Notes: generated by a model not told the origin, from the letters alone. Positions 30,882-40,822 are shown, counted from the stretch's first letter. The stretch: 64,000 bases of DNA from Mycobacterium sp. (GCF_025965855.1 NZ_JAOPWB010000137.1:1-64000); one strand, 5' to 3'. A program made the numbers and translations.

Positions 30882-31377
30882 CGAGCCGACCGCGCACCTC
30901 CACTTCATCCAGGTGGAGGAGGTGTTGCGGCTGATCCGCTCGCTGGCGGAGGGCGAGCGTGTGGTGGTGGTCGCGACCCACGACAGCCGGATACTGCCGA
31001 TGGCCGATCACGTCGTCGAGCTGGCGCCCGCGCACGCATCGACGAACCGGCTCCCCGAAACCGTCCAGCTGAAGGCCGGCGAGGTGCTGTTTGAGCAGTG
31101 CACGATGGGGGATTTGATCTATGTGGTGTCCGAGGGTGAGTTCGATATCGTCCGCGAACTGGCCGACGGTGGTGAGGAGCTGGTCAAGGTGGCCGGGCCG
31201 GGGGACTACTTCGGCGAAATGGGCGTGCTGTTCCACATGCCGCGTTCGGCGACGGTGCGCGCCCGAACCGACGCGACGGCGGTCGGCTACACGGCCCAGG
31301 CGTTCCGTGAGCGACTCGGCGCGGCGGGTATCAGCGGGGTGGTCGGGCAACACGAGCTGGCACGGACCGACGGATGA
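30558..31377 (+). pseudogene. ABC ATPase with C-terminal cyclic-nucleotide-binding-like domain, 5' truncated (no Walker A)
   Basis: Starts at GAIKFGGIDVTALDG; Q-loop, LSGGQQQRVAVARA and ADEPTA retained; Walker A absent; CNB-like GDLIYVVSEGEFDIV...GDYFGEMGVL. Confidence 0.8.
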
Positions 31378-31476
31378 CCTGCCTGCTCGCGCGCCGATCC
31401 GGCGAATATGATCGGCACGATTCGAGCTTGACGGTGTGCCGTCACCGACAGTGCCACGAGGGAGTGGGGAATTTCC

Positions 31477-32370
31477 ATGCCGAACCAGCAGCAAGCCGAC
31501 CGCATGACGTCGGGCAAGGGGTTCATTGCAGCGCTCGACCAGAGCGGAGGCTCTACGCCCAAGGCGCTGCGCCTGTACGGCATCGAGGAGGACGCGTATT
31601 CCTCCGAGGAGGAGATGTTCGACCTCATCCACCAGATGCGTTCGCGGATCATCACCTCCCCGGCGTTCAACGGCGACCGGGTGCTGGCGGCGATCCTGTT
31701 CGAACAGACCATGGACCGTGACATCGAGGGCAAGCCGTCGACCACCTACCTGTGGGAAACCAAGGGCGTGGTGCCCTTCCTCAAAATCGACAAGGGTCTG
31801 GCGGAGGCGTCCGACGGCGTGCAGCTGATGAAGCCGATACCGGGGCTGGACCAGCTACTCGAGCGGGCGGTGAGCAAGGGTGTTTTCGGCACCAAGGAAC
31901 GGTCGGTGATCGGCGGCGCCAACGCCGACGGCATCGCCGCGGTGGTGGCCCAGCAGTTCGAGCTGGCCCACCAGGTGCTGTCGCACGGCCTGGTGCCCAT
32001 CATCGAGCCCGAGGTCACCATCTCGATCCCGGACAAAGCCCAGGCTGAGGGCATCCTGCGCGACGAAATCACCAAGCAACTCGAAACCGTGCCCGACGGG
32101 CAGCGCGTGATGCTCAAGGTGAGCCTGCCGACCCAGGTCAACTTCTACCTTCCCCTGATCGAACACCCGAAGGTGATGCGCGTGGTCGCGCTGTCCGGCG
32201 GCTACTCTCGCGAGGAGGCCAACGAGCTGCTGGCGAAGAACAAGGGATTGATCGCCAGCTTCAGCCGTGCGCTGACCGAGGGGCTTAGGGTCGACCAGTC
32301 CGACGAGCAGTTCAACGCCACGCTGGACAAGGCGATCCAGTCGATCTACGACGCTTCGGTCGCCGGCTGA
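31477..32370 (+). CDS. Class I fructose-bisphosphate aldolase
   Basis: [48 protein letters not shown]. Confidence 0.93.
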   Translation: MPNQQQADRMTSGKGFIAALDQSGGSTPKALRLYGIEEDAYSSEEEMFDLIHQMRSRIITSPAFNGDRVLAAILFEQTMDRDIEGKPSTTYLWETKGVVPFLKIDKGLAEASDGVQLMKPIPGLDQLLERAVSKGVFGTKERSVIGGANADGIAAVVAQQFELAHQVLSHGLVPIIEPEVTISIPDKAQAEGILRDEITKQLETVPDGQRVMLKVSLPTQVNFYLPLIEHPKVMRVVALSGGYSREEANELLAKNKGLIASFSRALTEGLRVDQSDEQFNATLDKAIQSIYDASVAG

Positions 32371-32382
32371 ACGGGACGCGCA

Positions 32383-33471
32383 TTAGTAGCGGTGGTTCGC
32401 CATTGGCGGCCCGCGCTGGCCGGGGTCGCCGTCGTCCGACACCAACGCGGGCACCATTTCACTCGTCACCAATCCCTCGCGCTGAGTGAGTTCGTCGATC
32501 ACGGCAAAGGATTCGGCGATGTTGGCCGGGGTATCGATGACGATGGTGACCGCCGGGACGCGACGCCTCAGCGAGAGCAGCTTGTCCCCGTGTGGTTGGT
32601 GCTCTCCGTGGTAACCCCAGATGCCCCGCACCACAGTGGCGCCGTCCGCCGATTCGCGCTGACGAAGCCGTTGGACGATCGCGCGGTGAATCGGCACACC
32701 GTCGTGAAGGCCCGATTCGGAGGTATAGACCATCAGCTTCTGCCACAGGGGCAGGCCGTGTTCGTCGACCCCCGGCAAGGCGTGCGGCCGTTCCAGTAAT
32801 TCGCCGTCGCGCTTGCACACGCGGACCCGCTCGAGCGTGAACATGGGCCGGCGGACCAGCGCGCCGAGCTCCGGCAGCACCCGGGCGATGCGGTCGCCGG
32901 ACCCGACCGCAACGATCATCATCGGGACATCGCCATTGCGACCGAAAAAGCGCGCGCGTTGGCGTTGTCCGTGGGTGAGGCCGTCTACGCCCAGGAATAC
33001 CGTTGCGCCGGCGACGCGGCGCCGGTGCATCAAATCGCAGATCGCGATGTAGGCCGGCACGCCGTGGACGCGTTCCTTGCGGCCGACGTAAATCGTCAGC
33101 TTGACGGCTTCGCGCAAGTCGTCGGGAAGTGCCGGAACCCCGCTGATGTTGGAGTCCTCGCGCACCAGCCGCGCGCGCTCCAGCGTTACCAGGCCTCGCT
33201 GTTTGATCTCGAGCACCGGGTCGATCAGCGCCTCGACCGTTTTCCGGGTATCCACCGCGACGATCACCACCGGCGGGTCCTCGGACAGCGTCAGCGACTC
33301 GTCGGTTCTGAGGTGGCGCCCAGTCCCGAAGCCGCCGATGCCGCGCAGCACGACGCAGCTGGCGATGCGGTGCTGTTCGTAGAGGCGCAGCAGCGCGTCG
33401 GACACGAAGCCCTCGCGGGTGCGTCGTCGCTCGGCCATATAGGTACTGAGCTTCAGACAGTCTTCGTCCAC
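32383..33471 (-). CDS. Protein with three tandem DUF190 domains
   Basis: Three repeats each with KL(S/T/M)xYxxE..., VxRGIxGxG, and (L/F)xLERxRV-type ends. Confidence 0.85.
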   Translation of the reverse strand: MDEDCLKLSTYMAERRRTREGFVSDALLRLYEQHRIASCVVLRGIGGFGTGRHLRTDESLTLSEDPPVVIVAVDTRKTVEALIDPVLEIKQRGLVTLERARLVREDSNISGVPALPDDLREAVKLTIYVGRKERVHGVPAYIAICDLMHRRRVAGATVFLGVDGLTHGQRQRARFFGRNGDVPMMIVAVGSGDRIARVLPELGALVRRPMFTLERVRVCKRDGELLERPHALPGVDEHGLPLWQKLMVYTSESGLHDGVPIHRAIVQRLRQRESADGATVVRGIWGYHGEHQPHGDKLLSLRRRVPAVTIVIDTPANIAESFAVIDELTQREGLVTSEMVPALVSDDGDPGQRGPPMANHRY

Positions 33472-33528
33472 GCCCGCTCCTCAGGCCTTGCTGTCCGGGA
33501 GTTTCGGCGCCCCCACTCGCTGGGGAAA

Positions 33529-33565
33529 CCCGCACGTCCTGTCGCCGTGCGGGATCTTACCCGCA
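33529..33565 (-). promoter_or_regulatory. Two mutually exclusive hairpins in the 5' leader of the DUF190 gene
   Basis: CCCGCACG(33529-33536)/CGTGCGGG(33546-33553) versus TGCGGG(33548-33553)/CCCGCA(33560-33565). Confidence 0.4.
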
Positions 33566-33875
33566 GGATGACGTGCCGCCCGCCCGATGGCTCGCGTCTA
33601 GGTCCCGGCGCGCGCCGGACTTGGGACCAATCCCTCGGCTGCAGCGTGGTAGGAACCGCTATTGTGGTGTCTGCCGTGATGATTCGCATCGGAACCGCTA
33701 CGCGGACGTTCACACCGCGTGGTCGCGCAACCGCGAAACAAGGAGTCGTCGTGCGCTAGTGAGCGCATGGCCGACCGGTTCAACGGCACCCCGCGGAGCG
33801 AACCGCCACCGGCCAAGGCTGATGGCAGAGCACTACTACAAGAAGAGCGCGTTGCTGCGTCCGCTGCGTTCTTGG

Positions 33876-34475
33876 TCAGCGGCCCGGCCCGAGTGCCTCG
33901 ACGATGATTCGGGTGGTGCGCTCGGCCCGACGTCGTGAGTATTGTTGCGCCCCAGACAGTATCGGGTACACCGTCCCACCGACGATGGCGTCCGCCGCTG
34001 AGTCGGCGGCCGACGCGTCGATGCCGTCGGCGACGAGCCGGGCCCGGACGCTGTCGTGCAACGGCGCACTGAACCCGGCGCGGAGTTTGATCGCGATGTC
34101 CTCGTGCTCCATGCAGGCGGCGGTCAGGATTCGCAGCATGGCCGACCCGCGCGCCGTTGTCAGGCTCGCGACGAGTCTGCCCACCCACCGCACCAGGTCG
34201 GCGGACAGGTCCTCGGTGTGGTCCACCGACGCCAGGATCTTGTCGGCGTCCTCGAGCATGACGTCGGCGACCAGTGCGGGACGGCTGGGCCACCAGCGAT
34301 AGATGGTCTGTTTTCCCACACCCGCCCGGGCGGCGACCGCCTCGATGGTCAAGCCGTCGAATCCGCGCTCGAGAAGCAGTTCTCGGGTTGCGGTGACGAT
34401 CGCCGTGCGCGATTTCTCGCTGCGGCGCCGTGGGGAGCTCGCCGGGGGGTTCTCCTGGGTGAGATCGGTTGGCAT
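33876..34475 (-). CDS. TetR family transcriptional regulator
   Basis: [39 protein letters not shown]. Confidence 0.93.
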   Translation of the reverse strand: MPTDLTQENPPASSPRRRSEKSRTAIVTATRELLLERGFDGLTIEAVAARAGVGKQTIYRWWPSRPALVADVMLEDADKILASVDHTEDLSADLVRWVGRLVASLTTARGSAMLRILTAACMEHEDIAIKLRAGFSAPLHDSVRARLVADGIDASAADSAADAIVGGTVYPILSGAQQYSRRRAERTTRIIVEALGPGR

Positions 34476-34561
34476 CTAAGTGATCCTCATCTCCCAATGT
34501 CCCTCTGGTCGCCCGCCGGGTCGGGCCGCTTTACATATCCTGACCCGCCCCGTAGTCTGCC

Positions 34562-34585
34562 ACAAGACGAGACGGTTCGTCTTGT
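34562..34585. promoter_or_regulatory. Palindromic TetR operator candidate
   Basis: ACAAGACGA-GACGGT-TCGTCTTGT, 9-bp perfect arms between divergent TetR and acyl-CoA dehydrogenase. Confidence 0.75.
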
Positions 34586-34642
34586 AAAGAAGGGGCAGCG
34601 GTCTTCGATGGCGTGTCGTCTCAGCCGCGCGGGGTCGTGGTC

Positions 34643-36868
34643 ATGACGCTGGGACTGACCCCGGAGCAGCAGGACCTCAGCGACGCCGTCGCCAAGTTCG
34701 CCAGTCGGCACGCCCCGATCGCCGCGACCCGCGAGACTTTCGAGGGGTTGGCTGCCGGTCGCCTTCCGGGATGGTGGGACGCGCTGGTCGCCAATGGCTT
34801 TCACGCCGTGCACCTGCCGGAGCGCCTCGGTGGCCAGGGCGGGCGGCTGATCGACGCGGCATGTGTGCTGGAATCGGCCGGCAAGGCGTTGCTTCCCGGC
34901 CCGCTGCTGCCGACGGTCACCGCGGGAGCCGTTGCGCTGCTGGCCGATCCGAGCCCAACCGCGGAATCATTGGTGCGTGACCTCGCGTCGGGCTTACCCG
35001 CGGCGGTGGTCCTTCCCGGCGGCGGAGACTTCCATGCGCGCGCCGACGGCCAACGATGGCTGGTCAGCGGCGCGTCGGACGTCACGGCGGGCGTGTGCTC
35101 GGCGCGGGTGGTCCTGGTTTGCGCTCGGACCGGGGACGGCGACCTCGTCTGGGTACTGGTGGATGCCAAAAAGCCCGCCGTCGCAGTTGAATCCATGCAT
35201 GGAACGGACCTGGTGACCGATGTCGGGATCCTGAGGCTGAACGAGTATGGCGCCGCCGAGTCCGACCTGCTCAGCGGGATCGACGCCGACCGCGCACAGT
35301 GCATCGCCCTGGGGCTGGTGGCCAGCGTGATGGCCGGTATCGCGCAGTGGTGCGTCGACGCGGTCACCGCGCATCTGCGAATCCGCGAGCAGTTCGGCAA
35401 GGTGATCGGCACCTTTCAGGCACTGCAGCACAACGCGGCGATGCTGCTGGTTAACAGCGAGCTGGCCACCGCGGCGGCCTGGGACGCCGTGCGCGCCGTC
35501 GACGAATCGCTCGACCAACTCCGATTGGCGGCGGCCGGAGCGGCGGTGACCGCGATCTCGCCGATGCCGGATTTCGTGCTCGACGCGCTGACGATGTTCG
35601 GCGCCGTCGGTTACACCTGGGAACACGACGTGCACCTCTACTGGAGGCGGGCCACAAGTCTGGCCGCGTCAATCGGCCCGGCAAGCCGGTGGGCGCGCCG
35701 CCTGGGGCAGCTCACGTGCGCCCAGCAACGCGACATGTCGGTCGATCTCGGCGAGGCCGAACTGGAATTCCGGGCGCGGGTGGCCGAAACCCTGGATGCG
35801 GCGCTGAGACTGCGCAACGACCGACCCGGACGGCAGGGCGACTACGAATACTTCGAGACGGGGCCGCAACGCACGTTGATCGCCGAGGCGGGCCTGATCG
35901 AACCGCACTGGCCGCCGCCGTGGGGAGTCGACGCGGGCCCGCTGCAGCAGCTCATCATCGACGAGGAGTTCGAAAAGCGGCCCGCACTGGTCCGGCCCTC
36001 GCTGGGGATCGCCGAATGGATCCTGCCCTCGGTGCTTCGCGCCGGGCCAAAAGATCTGCAGGAGCGGCTGATTCCGCCGACGCAACGCGGCGAGATGGCG
36101 TGGTGCCAGTTGTTCAGTGAGCCCGGCGCCGGTTCCGATCTCGCGTCGCTGACCACTCGCGCAACCAAGGTCGACGGCGGCTGGATGATCAAGGGACACA
36201 AGATCTGGACGTCGGCCGCGCACCGGGCCGATTTCGGGGCGCTGCTGGCGCGCACCGACCCCGACGCGAGCAAGCACCGCGGCATCGGCTACTTCATCCT
36301 CGACATGCGGTCCCCCGGGATAGGGATCCAACCGATCAAGACCGCGACCGGCGAGGCGCACTTCAACGAGGTCTTCCTCAACGACGTCTTCATACCCGAC
36401 GAGATGCTACTGGGTGGCGCGGGCGACGGTTGGAACCTCGCGATCGCCACGATGTCCGAAGAGCGCTCGGCCATCAGCGGATACGTCAAGTTCGATCGGG
36501 CGAGCGCGCTGCGCCGGCTTGCGGGGGAGCCGGGACCGGACCGCGACGATGCGCAGCGCGCTCTCGGTGAACTGGACGCCTACACCAACGCGATCAAAGC
36601 TCTCGGTGTGCGGGAAACGATCCGGCTGCTGAACGGCCAGGCATCCGGGCCGGCGTCGAGCATCGCCAAAGTGGCGATGAACGTGCTGCTGCGTCGGACG
36701 TTCAAGGCCACGCTGGAGTTGACCGGGCGGACGGCGATGGTCGCCGACACGGATCCCGCGATCGTGGAGCCGTACCTTCACTTGCCCGCCGAGCTGCTCG
36801 GCGGCGGAACCAGAGAGATCCAGCTGAACATCATCGCCCAGATGATTCTCGGCCTGCCCCGAAAATAG
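34643..36868 (+). CDS. Fused two-domain acyl-CoA dehydrogenase (FadE6/FadE34-like)
   Basis: Two ACAD modules in one about 741-aa chain; second contains FSEPGAGSDLASLTTRATKVDGGWMIKGHKIWTS. Confidence 0.9.
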   Translation: MTLGLTPEQQDLSDAVAKFASRHAPIAATRETFEGLAAGRLPGWWDALVANGFHAVHLPERLGGQGGRLIDAACVLESAGKALLPGPLLPTVTAGAVALLADPSPTAESLVRDLASGLPAAVVLPGGGDFHARADGQRWLVSGASDVTAGVCSARVVLVCARTGDGDLVWVLVDAKKPAVAVESMHGTDLVTDVGILRLNEYGAAESDLLSGIDADRAQCIALGLVASVMAGIAQWCVDAVTAHLRIREQFGKVIGTFQALQHNAAMLLVNSELATAAAWDAVRAVDESLDQLRLAAAGAAVTAISPMPDFVLDALTMFGAVGYTWEHDVHLYWRRATSLAASIGPASRWARRLGQLTCAQQRDMSVDLGEAELEFRARVAETLDAALRLRNDRPGRQGDYEYFETGPQRTLIAEAGLIEPHWPPPWGVDAGPLQQLIIDEEFEKRPALVRPSLGIAEWILPSVLRAGPKDLQERLIPPTQRGEMAWCQLFSEPGAGSDLASLTTRATKVDGGWMIKGHKIWTSAAHRADFGALLARTDPDASKHRGIGYFILDMRSPGIGIQPIKTATGEAHFNEVFLNDVFIPDEMLLGGAGDGWNLAIATMSEERSAISGYVKFDRASALRRLAGEPGPDRDDAQRALGELDAYTNAIKALGVRETIRLLNGQASGPASSIAKVAMNVLLRRTFKATLELTGRTAMVADTDPAIVEPYLHLPAELLGGGTREIQLNIIAQMILGLPRK

Positions 36869-36876
36869 GACACCAC

Positions 36877-38085
36877 ATGGGATTACGTGGAGAAGCCGCG
36901 ATCGTCGGCTACGTCGAGCTTCCGCCCGAGCGGCTCAACAACGCGTCGCCGGCGCCGTTCGTCCTCGAGCAATGGGCCGAACTCGCCGCGACCGCGCTCG
37001 AGGATGCCGGGCTGTCGGGCGACGTCGTTAATGGCATCGTGGCGTCGCATCTGGCCGAGTCGGAGATCTTCGTGCCCTCGACCATCGCCGAATACCTCGG
37101 AATCGGGGCGCGATTCGCCGAGCTGGTGGATCTCGGGGGAGCCAGCGCCGCGGCCATGGTTTGGCGGGCCGCCGCGGTGATCGAACTCGGCATCTGCGAC
37201 GCCGTCCTTTGCGCGCTGCCCGCCCGATACATCACGCCGTCCTCCAAGAAGAAGCCCCGGCGTCCGGTGGACGCGATGTTCTTCGGCTCGTCGAGCAACC
37301 AATACGGCTCTCCGCAGGCGGAATTCGAAATCCCGTACGGCAACCTCGGCCAGAACGGCCCCTACGGCCAGGTGGCCCAGCGCTACGCGGCGGTCTACGG
37401 CTACGAAGAGCGGGCGATGGCCAAGATCGTCGTCGATCAGCGGGTCAACGCCAACCACACCGAAGGCGCGATCTGGAAGGACAAGCCGCTCACCGTGGAG
37501 GACGTCCTCGCCAGCCCCGTCATCGCCGACCCGCTGCACATGCTGGAGATCGTGATGCCCTGCGTCGGGGGCGCCGCCGTCGTCGTCGCGAATGCTGACA
37601 TCGCTAAACGGGCGCGCCACCGCCCGGTGTGGATCAAGGGATTCGGCGAACACGTTCCGTTCAAGACCCCGACCTACGCCGAGGATCTGCTGAACACCCC
37701 GATCGCGGCGGCCGCCGATACGGCCTTCGCCATGACCGATTTGGGCCGTGACGAGATGGACATGGTGTCGATCTACGACTGCTACACCATCACCGTGCTG
37801 CTGTCGCTGGAGGACGCCGGTTTCTGCGAAAAGGGCAAGGGCATGGAGTTCGTCGCCAACCGCGACCTGACCTTCCGTGGCGACTTCCCGCTGAATACCG
37901 CCGGCGGGCAACTGGGTTTCGGTCAAGCGGGATTGGCGGGCGGAATGCACCACGTGTGCGACGCCACCCGCCAGATCATGGGGCGCGCCGGCGCGGCCCA
38001 GGTCGCCGACTGCAACCGCGCCTTCGTGTCCGGCAACGGCGGCATCCTCTCCGAGCAGACGACGCTCATCCTGCAGGGGGACTGA
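36877..38085 (+). CDS. Thiolase-fold lipid-transfer protein/aldolase-like (nucleophile Cys absent)
   Basis: Thiolase-like layout; LVDLGGASAAAMVWRAAAVIELG where thiolases have the Cys; C-terminal GNGGILSEQ. Confidence 0.85.
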   Translation: MGLRGEAAIVGYVELPPERLNNASPAPFVLEQWAELAATALEDAGLSGDVVNGIVASHLAESEIFVPSTIAEYLGIGARFAELVDLGGASAAAMVWRAAAVIELGICDAVLCALPARYITPSSKKKPRRPVDAMFFGSSSNQYGSPQAEFEIPYGNLGQNGPYGQVAQRYAAVYGYEERAMAKIVVDQRVNANHTEGAIWKDKPLTVEDVLASPVIADPLHMLEIVMPCVGGAAVVVANADIAKRARHRPVWIKGFGEHVPFKTPTYAEDLLNTPIAAAADTAFAMTDLGRDEMDMVSIYDCYTITVLLSLEDAGFCEKGKGMEFVANRDLTFRGDFPLNTAGGQLGFGQAGLAGGMHHVCDATRQIMGRAGAAQVADCNRAFVSGNGGILSEQTTLILQGD

Positions 38086-38087
38086 CG

Positions 38088-38498
38088 ATGAACTTCGAGC
38101 GGCCCATGCCCGTCAAAACGCCCACCACGGAGCCGTTTTGGGATGCGTTGGCACAGCACCGCATCGTCATCCAGTACTCGCCGTCGTCACAGAGCTACGT
38201 GTTCTATCCGCGGGTGCGCGCGCCGCGCACGCTGGCCGACGACCTGGAATGGCGCGAGATATCCGGGATGGGAACGCTGTACTCGTTCACCGTCGCGCGC
38301 CGGCCCGTCGGCCCGCACTTCGCCGACGCCGTTCCGCAGCTGTTGGCCATCGTCGAATGGGACGAGGGGCCAAGGTTTTCCACCGAGATGGTGAATGTCG
38401 ACCCGGAGGATCTCAGGGTCGGGATGCGGGTGCGCCCCGTGTTCTGCGACTACCCTGAGCACGACGTCACCATGCTGCGCTATGAGCCCGCCGAGTAG
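38088..38498 (+). CDS. DUF35 OB-fold protein with degenerate zinc ribbon
   Basis: EPFWDALAQHRIVIQYSPSSQSYVFYPRVRAP; OB part GTLYSFTVARRPVGPHFADAVPQLLAIVEWDEG. Confidence 0.85.
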   Translation: MNFERPMPVKTPTTEPFWDALAQHRIVIQYSPSSQSYVFYPRVRAPRTLADDLEWREISGMGTLYSFTVARRPVGPHFADAVPQLLAIVEWDEGPRFSTEMVNVDPEDLRVGMRVRPVFCDYPEHDVTMLRYEPAE

Positions 38499-38525
38499 AC
38501 GACGTTCTCGGCGTCGGGTGGGAAT

Positions 38526-39698
38526 TCAGCGCAGCTGCTCGGTCGGTACGCCGTAGCGGTCCTGATAAGCGCTCACCCGGTCGCGGACGTCGGCGGCGTC
38601 CAGGCCAGTGTCCGACCACCTGTAGCGGCTGCCCCCGCCGTCTCCGGGATGGGCGGCCAGGAAGTCACGCATGCGCTGCGCGGTGTCGGGCCGCAGCTCG
38701 CGGCCCAGCCTCCGATAGATGTCCTTGATCGTGGTCCCGGGGTCATTCATGAAATCGGTGAACAACACGTCGATCACGCGGCCGGCGGGGACCGCGCCGC
38801 TGTCGCGCATCGTCATTTCACGCTCGAGGCCGACGACGATCTCTTCGTAGGACTGCGCCGCGCACTCGGCGATGTTCGATTCGTCGCTGGCCATCCGCCG
38901 GAGGTGGTGGGTCAGCGCGGCGATTGACGAGATGACGTTGAGGGGATCGCGGTGCGTCTGCACGATCAACGCGTCGGGGTATTCGGCGAGTAGGGCGTCG
39001 AGGTGCCACAGGTGTGCCGGCGATTTCAGGAGCCACTGACCGGAAAGGCCGGACTGCAGGTGCTGCAGGAAGATTCGGTGGAAGCGGTAGGCGCCGGCAT
39101 GATCCGCCTCATACAGCAGCCAGCGGTAGTAGCTCGGCAGCCGGTACTGCACCGAGAAGATCATGCTGACGAACTCGCCGGCCGTGATGCGGACGCACTC
39201 CTGCCCGACGAGAGCCCCCATCGGGTGAAACGCCAAGAATCCCGGGATGATCTGCTCGGAGAGCTCGATGCCGGCCTGCGTCTGCGCGATCCGCGGATCG
39301 GTGTGGTAGGTCTCGGGCTGCGGGACCGGGCAGGGCGCATCGACCTCCCAGGTCAGCGGCGCGCGCAGCTCGGGGTCTTGGGCGAGCAGGTCGTAGAGGA
39401 TCGTGGTGCCGGTGCGGGGCTGGCCGACGATGAAAATCGGCGCCTTGATCGGCTTGCGGGAGACCTCGGGATGTTTTTTGCGCCAATCGATTACGCCGAG
39501 CCGGTTCTTCAGCGCGCGCATGATGTCGAGGTAGGCGATCTCCACACCGATCGCCGAGAGGCGAGCCTCGTTGATCAGCCCGTCGGTGAGCCGCTGCAGC
39601 CCGGGCTGCCAGCCGTCCTCGCCGAAGTCGTCGCTTCCCGCTTCCTCGCAGGCGGTGGCGACGAGCCGTTGCGGGACGAACCGCTCCTGCAGCGTCAT
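38526..39698 (-). CDS. Sulfotransferase family protein
   Basis: PIFIVGQPRTGTTILYDLLAQDP 5'-PSB motif; VQTHRDPLNVISS 3'-PB motif. Confidence 0.92.
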   Translation of the reverse strand: MTLQERFVPQRLVATACEEAGSDDFGEDGWQPGLQRLTDGLINEARLSAIGVEIAYLDIMRALKNRLGVIDWRKKHPEVSRKPIKAPIFIVGQPRTGTTILYDLLAQDPELRAPLTWEVDAPCPVPQPETYHTDPRIAQTQAGIELSEQIIPGFLAFHPMGALVGQECVRITAGEFVSMIFSVQYRLPSYYRWLLYEADHAGAYRFHRIFLQHLQSGLSGQWLLKSPAHLWHLDALLAEYPDALIVQTHRDPLNVISSIAALTHHLRRMASDESNIAECAAQSYEEIVVGLEREMTMRDSGAVPAGRVIDVLFTDFMNDPGTTIKDIYRRLGRELRPDTAQRMRDFLAAHPGDGGGSRYRWSDTGLDAADVRDRVSAYQDRYGVPTEQLR

Positions 39699-40798
39699 GC
39701 CCGGCCCACTCCTTCGCGGACCGACACGGAGACGTCGGGCGGGCTGGGGTTGTCCAGCCAGCGCACGACCACGAACCCGCGATGGCGGCCACCGGTGTCG
39801 AGCCACTGGCCGAATCCGAAGTCCTCCGCCGAGATTGAGATCCGCACCCGCCCGTCCTCGCCGGGCCGCACCGCACGATTGGTCACCGAGCTGTGCCGTC
39901 GGCGGGGCTCCAGGCACTCGTGCCAGACGTTTTCCAGCGTCACGTTCCAGTAGCGAGTGTCGGGTGGCTCGATGTCGAGCACGAGCGCCTGGCCGGGCTG
40001 CAGCCGGAAGGTTCCCAACATGTACAGGTTGTCCGGGGTGGTGTCGGCCGCGCCCAGATCGGCGGCCTCGGAGGTCAGCAGCGTGTTGGGGTTATCCAAG
40101 AGCTCGGGCTTGATAGTGCGGTGCAGCGTAACGAGTTTCATCAGCGACCACGCCATCGCGGTGAACTGCTGGGCGAGGTCGCCGTCGGTCAACGGTGCCA
40201 CGGGGTCGCGGTCCAGCGCGTCGATGCGCATGGTGGCCAGCGTCTCGGAGGCGGGATCGCCGATATATTCCCGGACGACGACCGATGATGCGTCGTCGGG
40301 AGTCTTCACCCACTGGGCGCCGGCGAGTTCGGCAGGTTCTTCCGCCGATAGCACCAACGCGAATTCGTCGCCGCTCAGCACCAGGTCGTTGTCGCTGACA
40401 TAGTTGGCCATCCGGCGGGGGGTCAGGCCGGTGCCGGCGAGGATCTGAAATCCAAGGTAGGCACTTGTGCCGCGGGTGCCGGTGATCCGGTAGCGCCGGT
40501 CACCGCGGATCATCGCCAGGTAGTAATTGCCGTCGGGGTTGGGCCCACCGATCATCCTTGTCGGAGAACACATGTCGAAGAACGACGGCCGGTCGGGGTC
40601 GGCCTCGACGGAAAGCTGCGAGCACAACGACGAGACGCGGGCGATGACGCGCAGCCCTTCGAGGAGTTCCCGTTCCGATTCGGCGTCCTCGGTCACGATC
40701 TTGGTGACATCGGTCAGCATCTGCTGGAAGAACTGCCACGCCGCACGCGCCTTCGGGGCGACCTGCTCCGAGGGCTCCGACACCAGATTTTGAGACAT
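39695..40798 (-). CDS. DUF1214 domain-containing protein
   Basis: PDGNYYLAMIRGDRRYRITGTRG, NRAVRPGEDGRVRISISAEDFGFGQWLDTGGRHRGFVVVRWLD; ATGA overlap with sulfotransferase. Confidence 0.8.
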   Translation of the reverse strand: MSQNLVSEPSEQVAPKARAAWQFFQQMLTDVTKIVTEDAESERELLEGLRVIARVSSLCSQLSVEADPDRPSFFDMCSPTRMIGGPNPDGNYYLAMIRGDRRYRITGTRGTSAYLGFQILAGTGLTPRRMANYVSDNDLVLSGDEFALVLSAEEPAELAGAQWVKTPDDASSVVVREYIGDPASETLATMRIDALDRDPVAPLTDGDLAQQFTAMAWSLMKLVTLHRTIKPELLDNPNTLLTSEAADLGAADTTPDNLYMLGTFRLQPGQALVLDIEPPDTRYWNVTLENVWHECLEPRRRHSSVTNRAVRPGEDGRVRISISAEDFGFGQWLDTGGRHRGFVVVRWLDNPSPPDVSVSVREGVGRA

Positions 40799-40822
40799 AG
40801 TCTTATGCTTAGACTATGTCTC
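40792..40822. promoter_or_regulatory. 12-bp perfect inverted repeat spanning both start codons
   Basis: GAGACATAGTCT-TATGCTT-AGACTATGTCTC. Confidence 0.8.
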
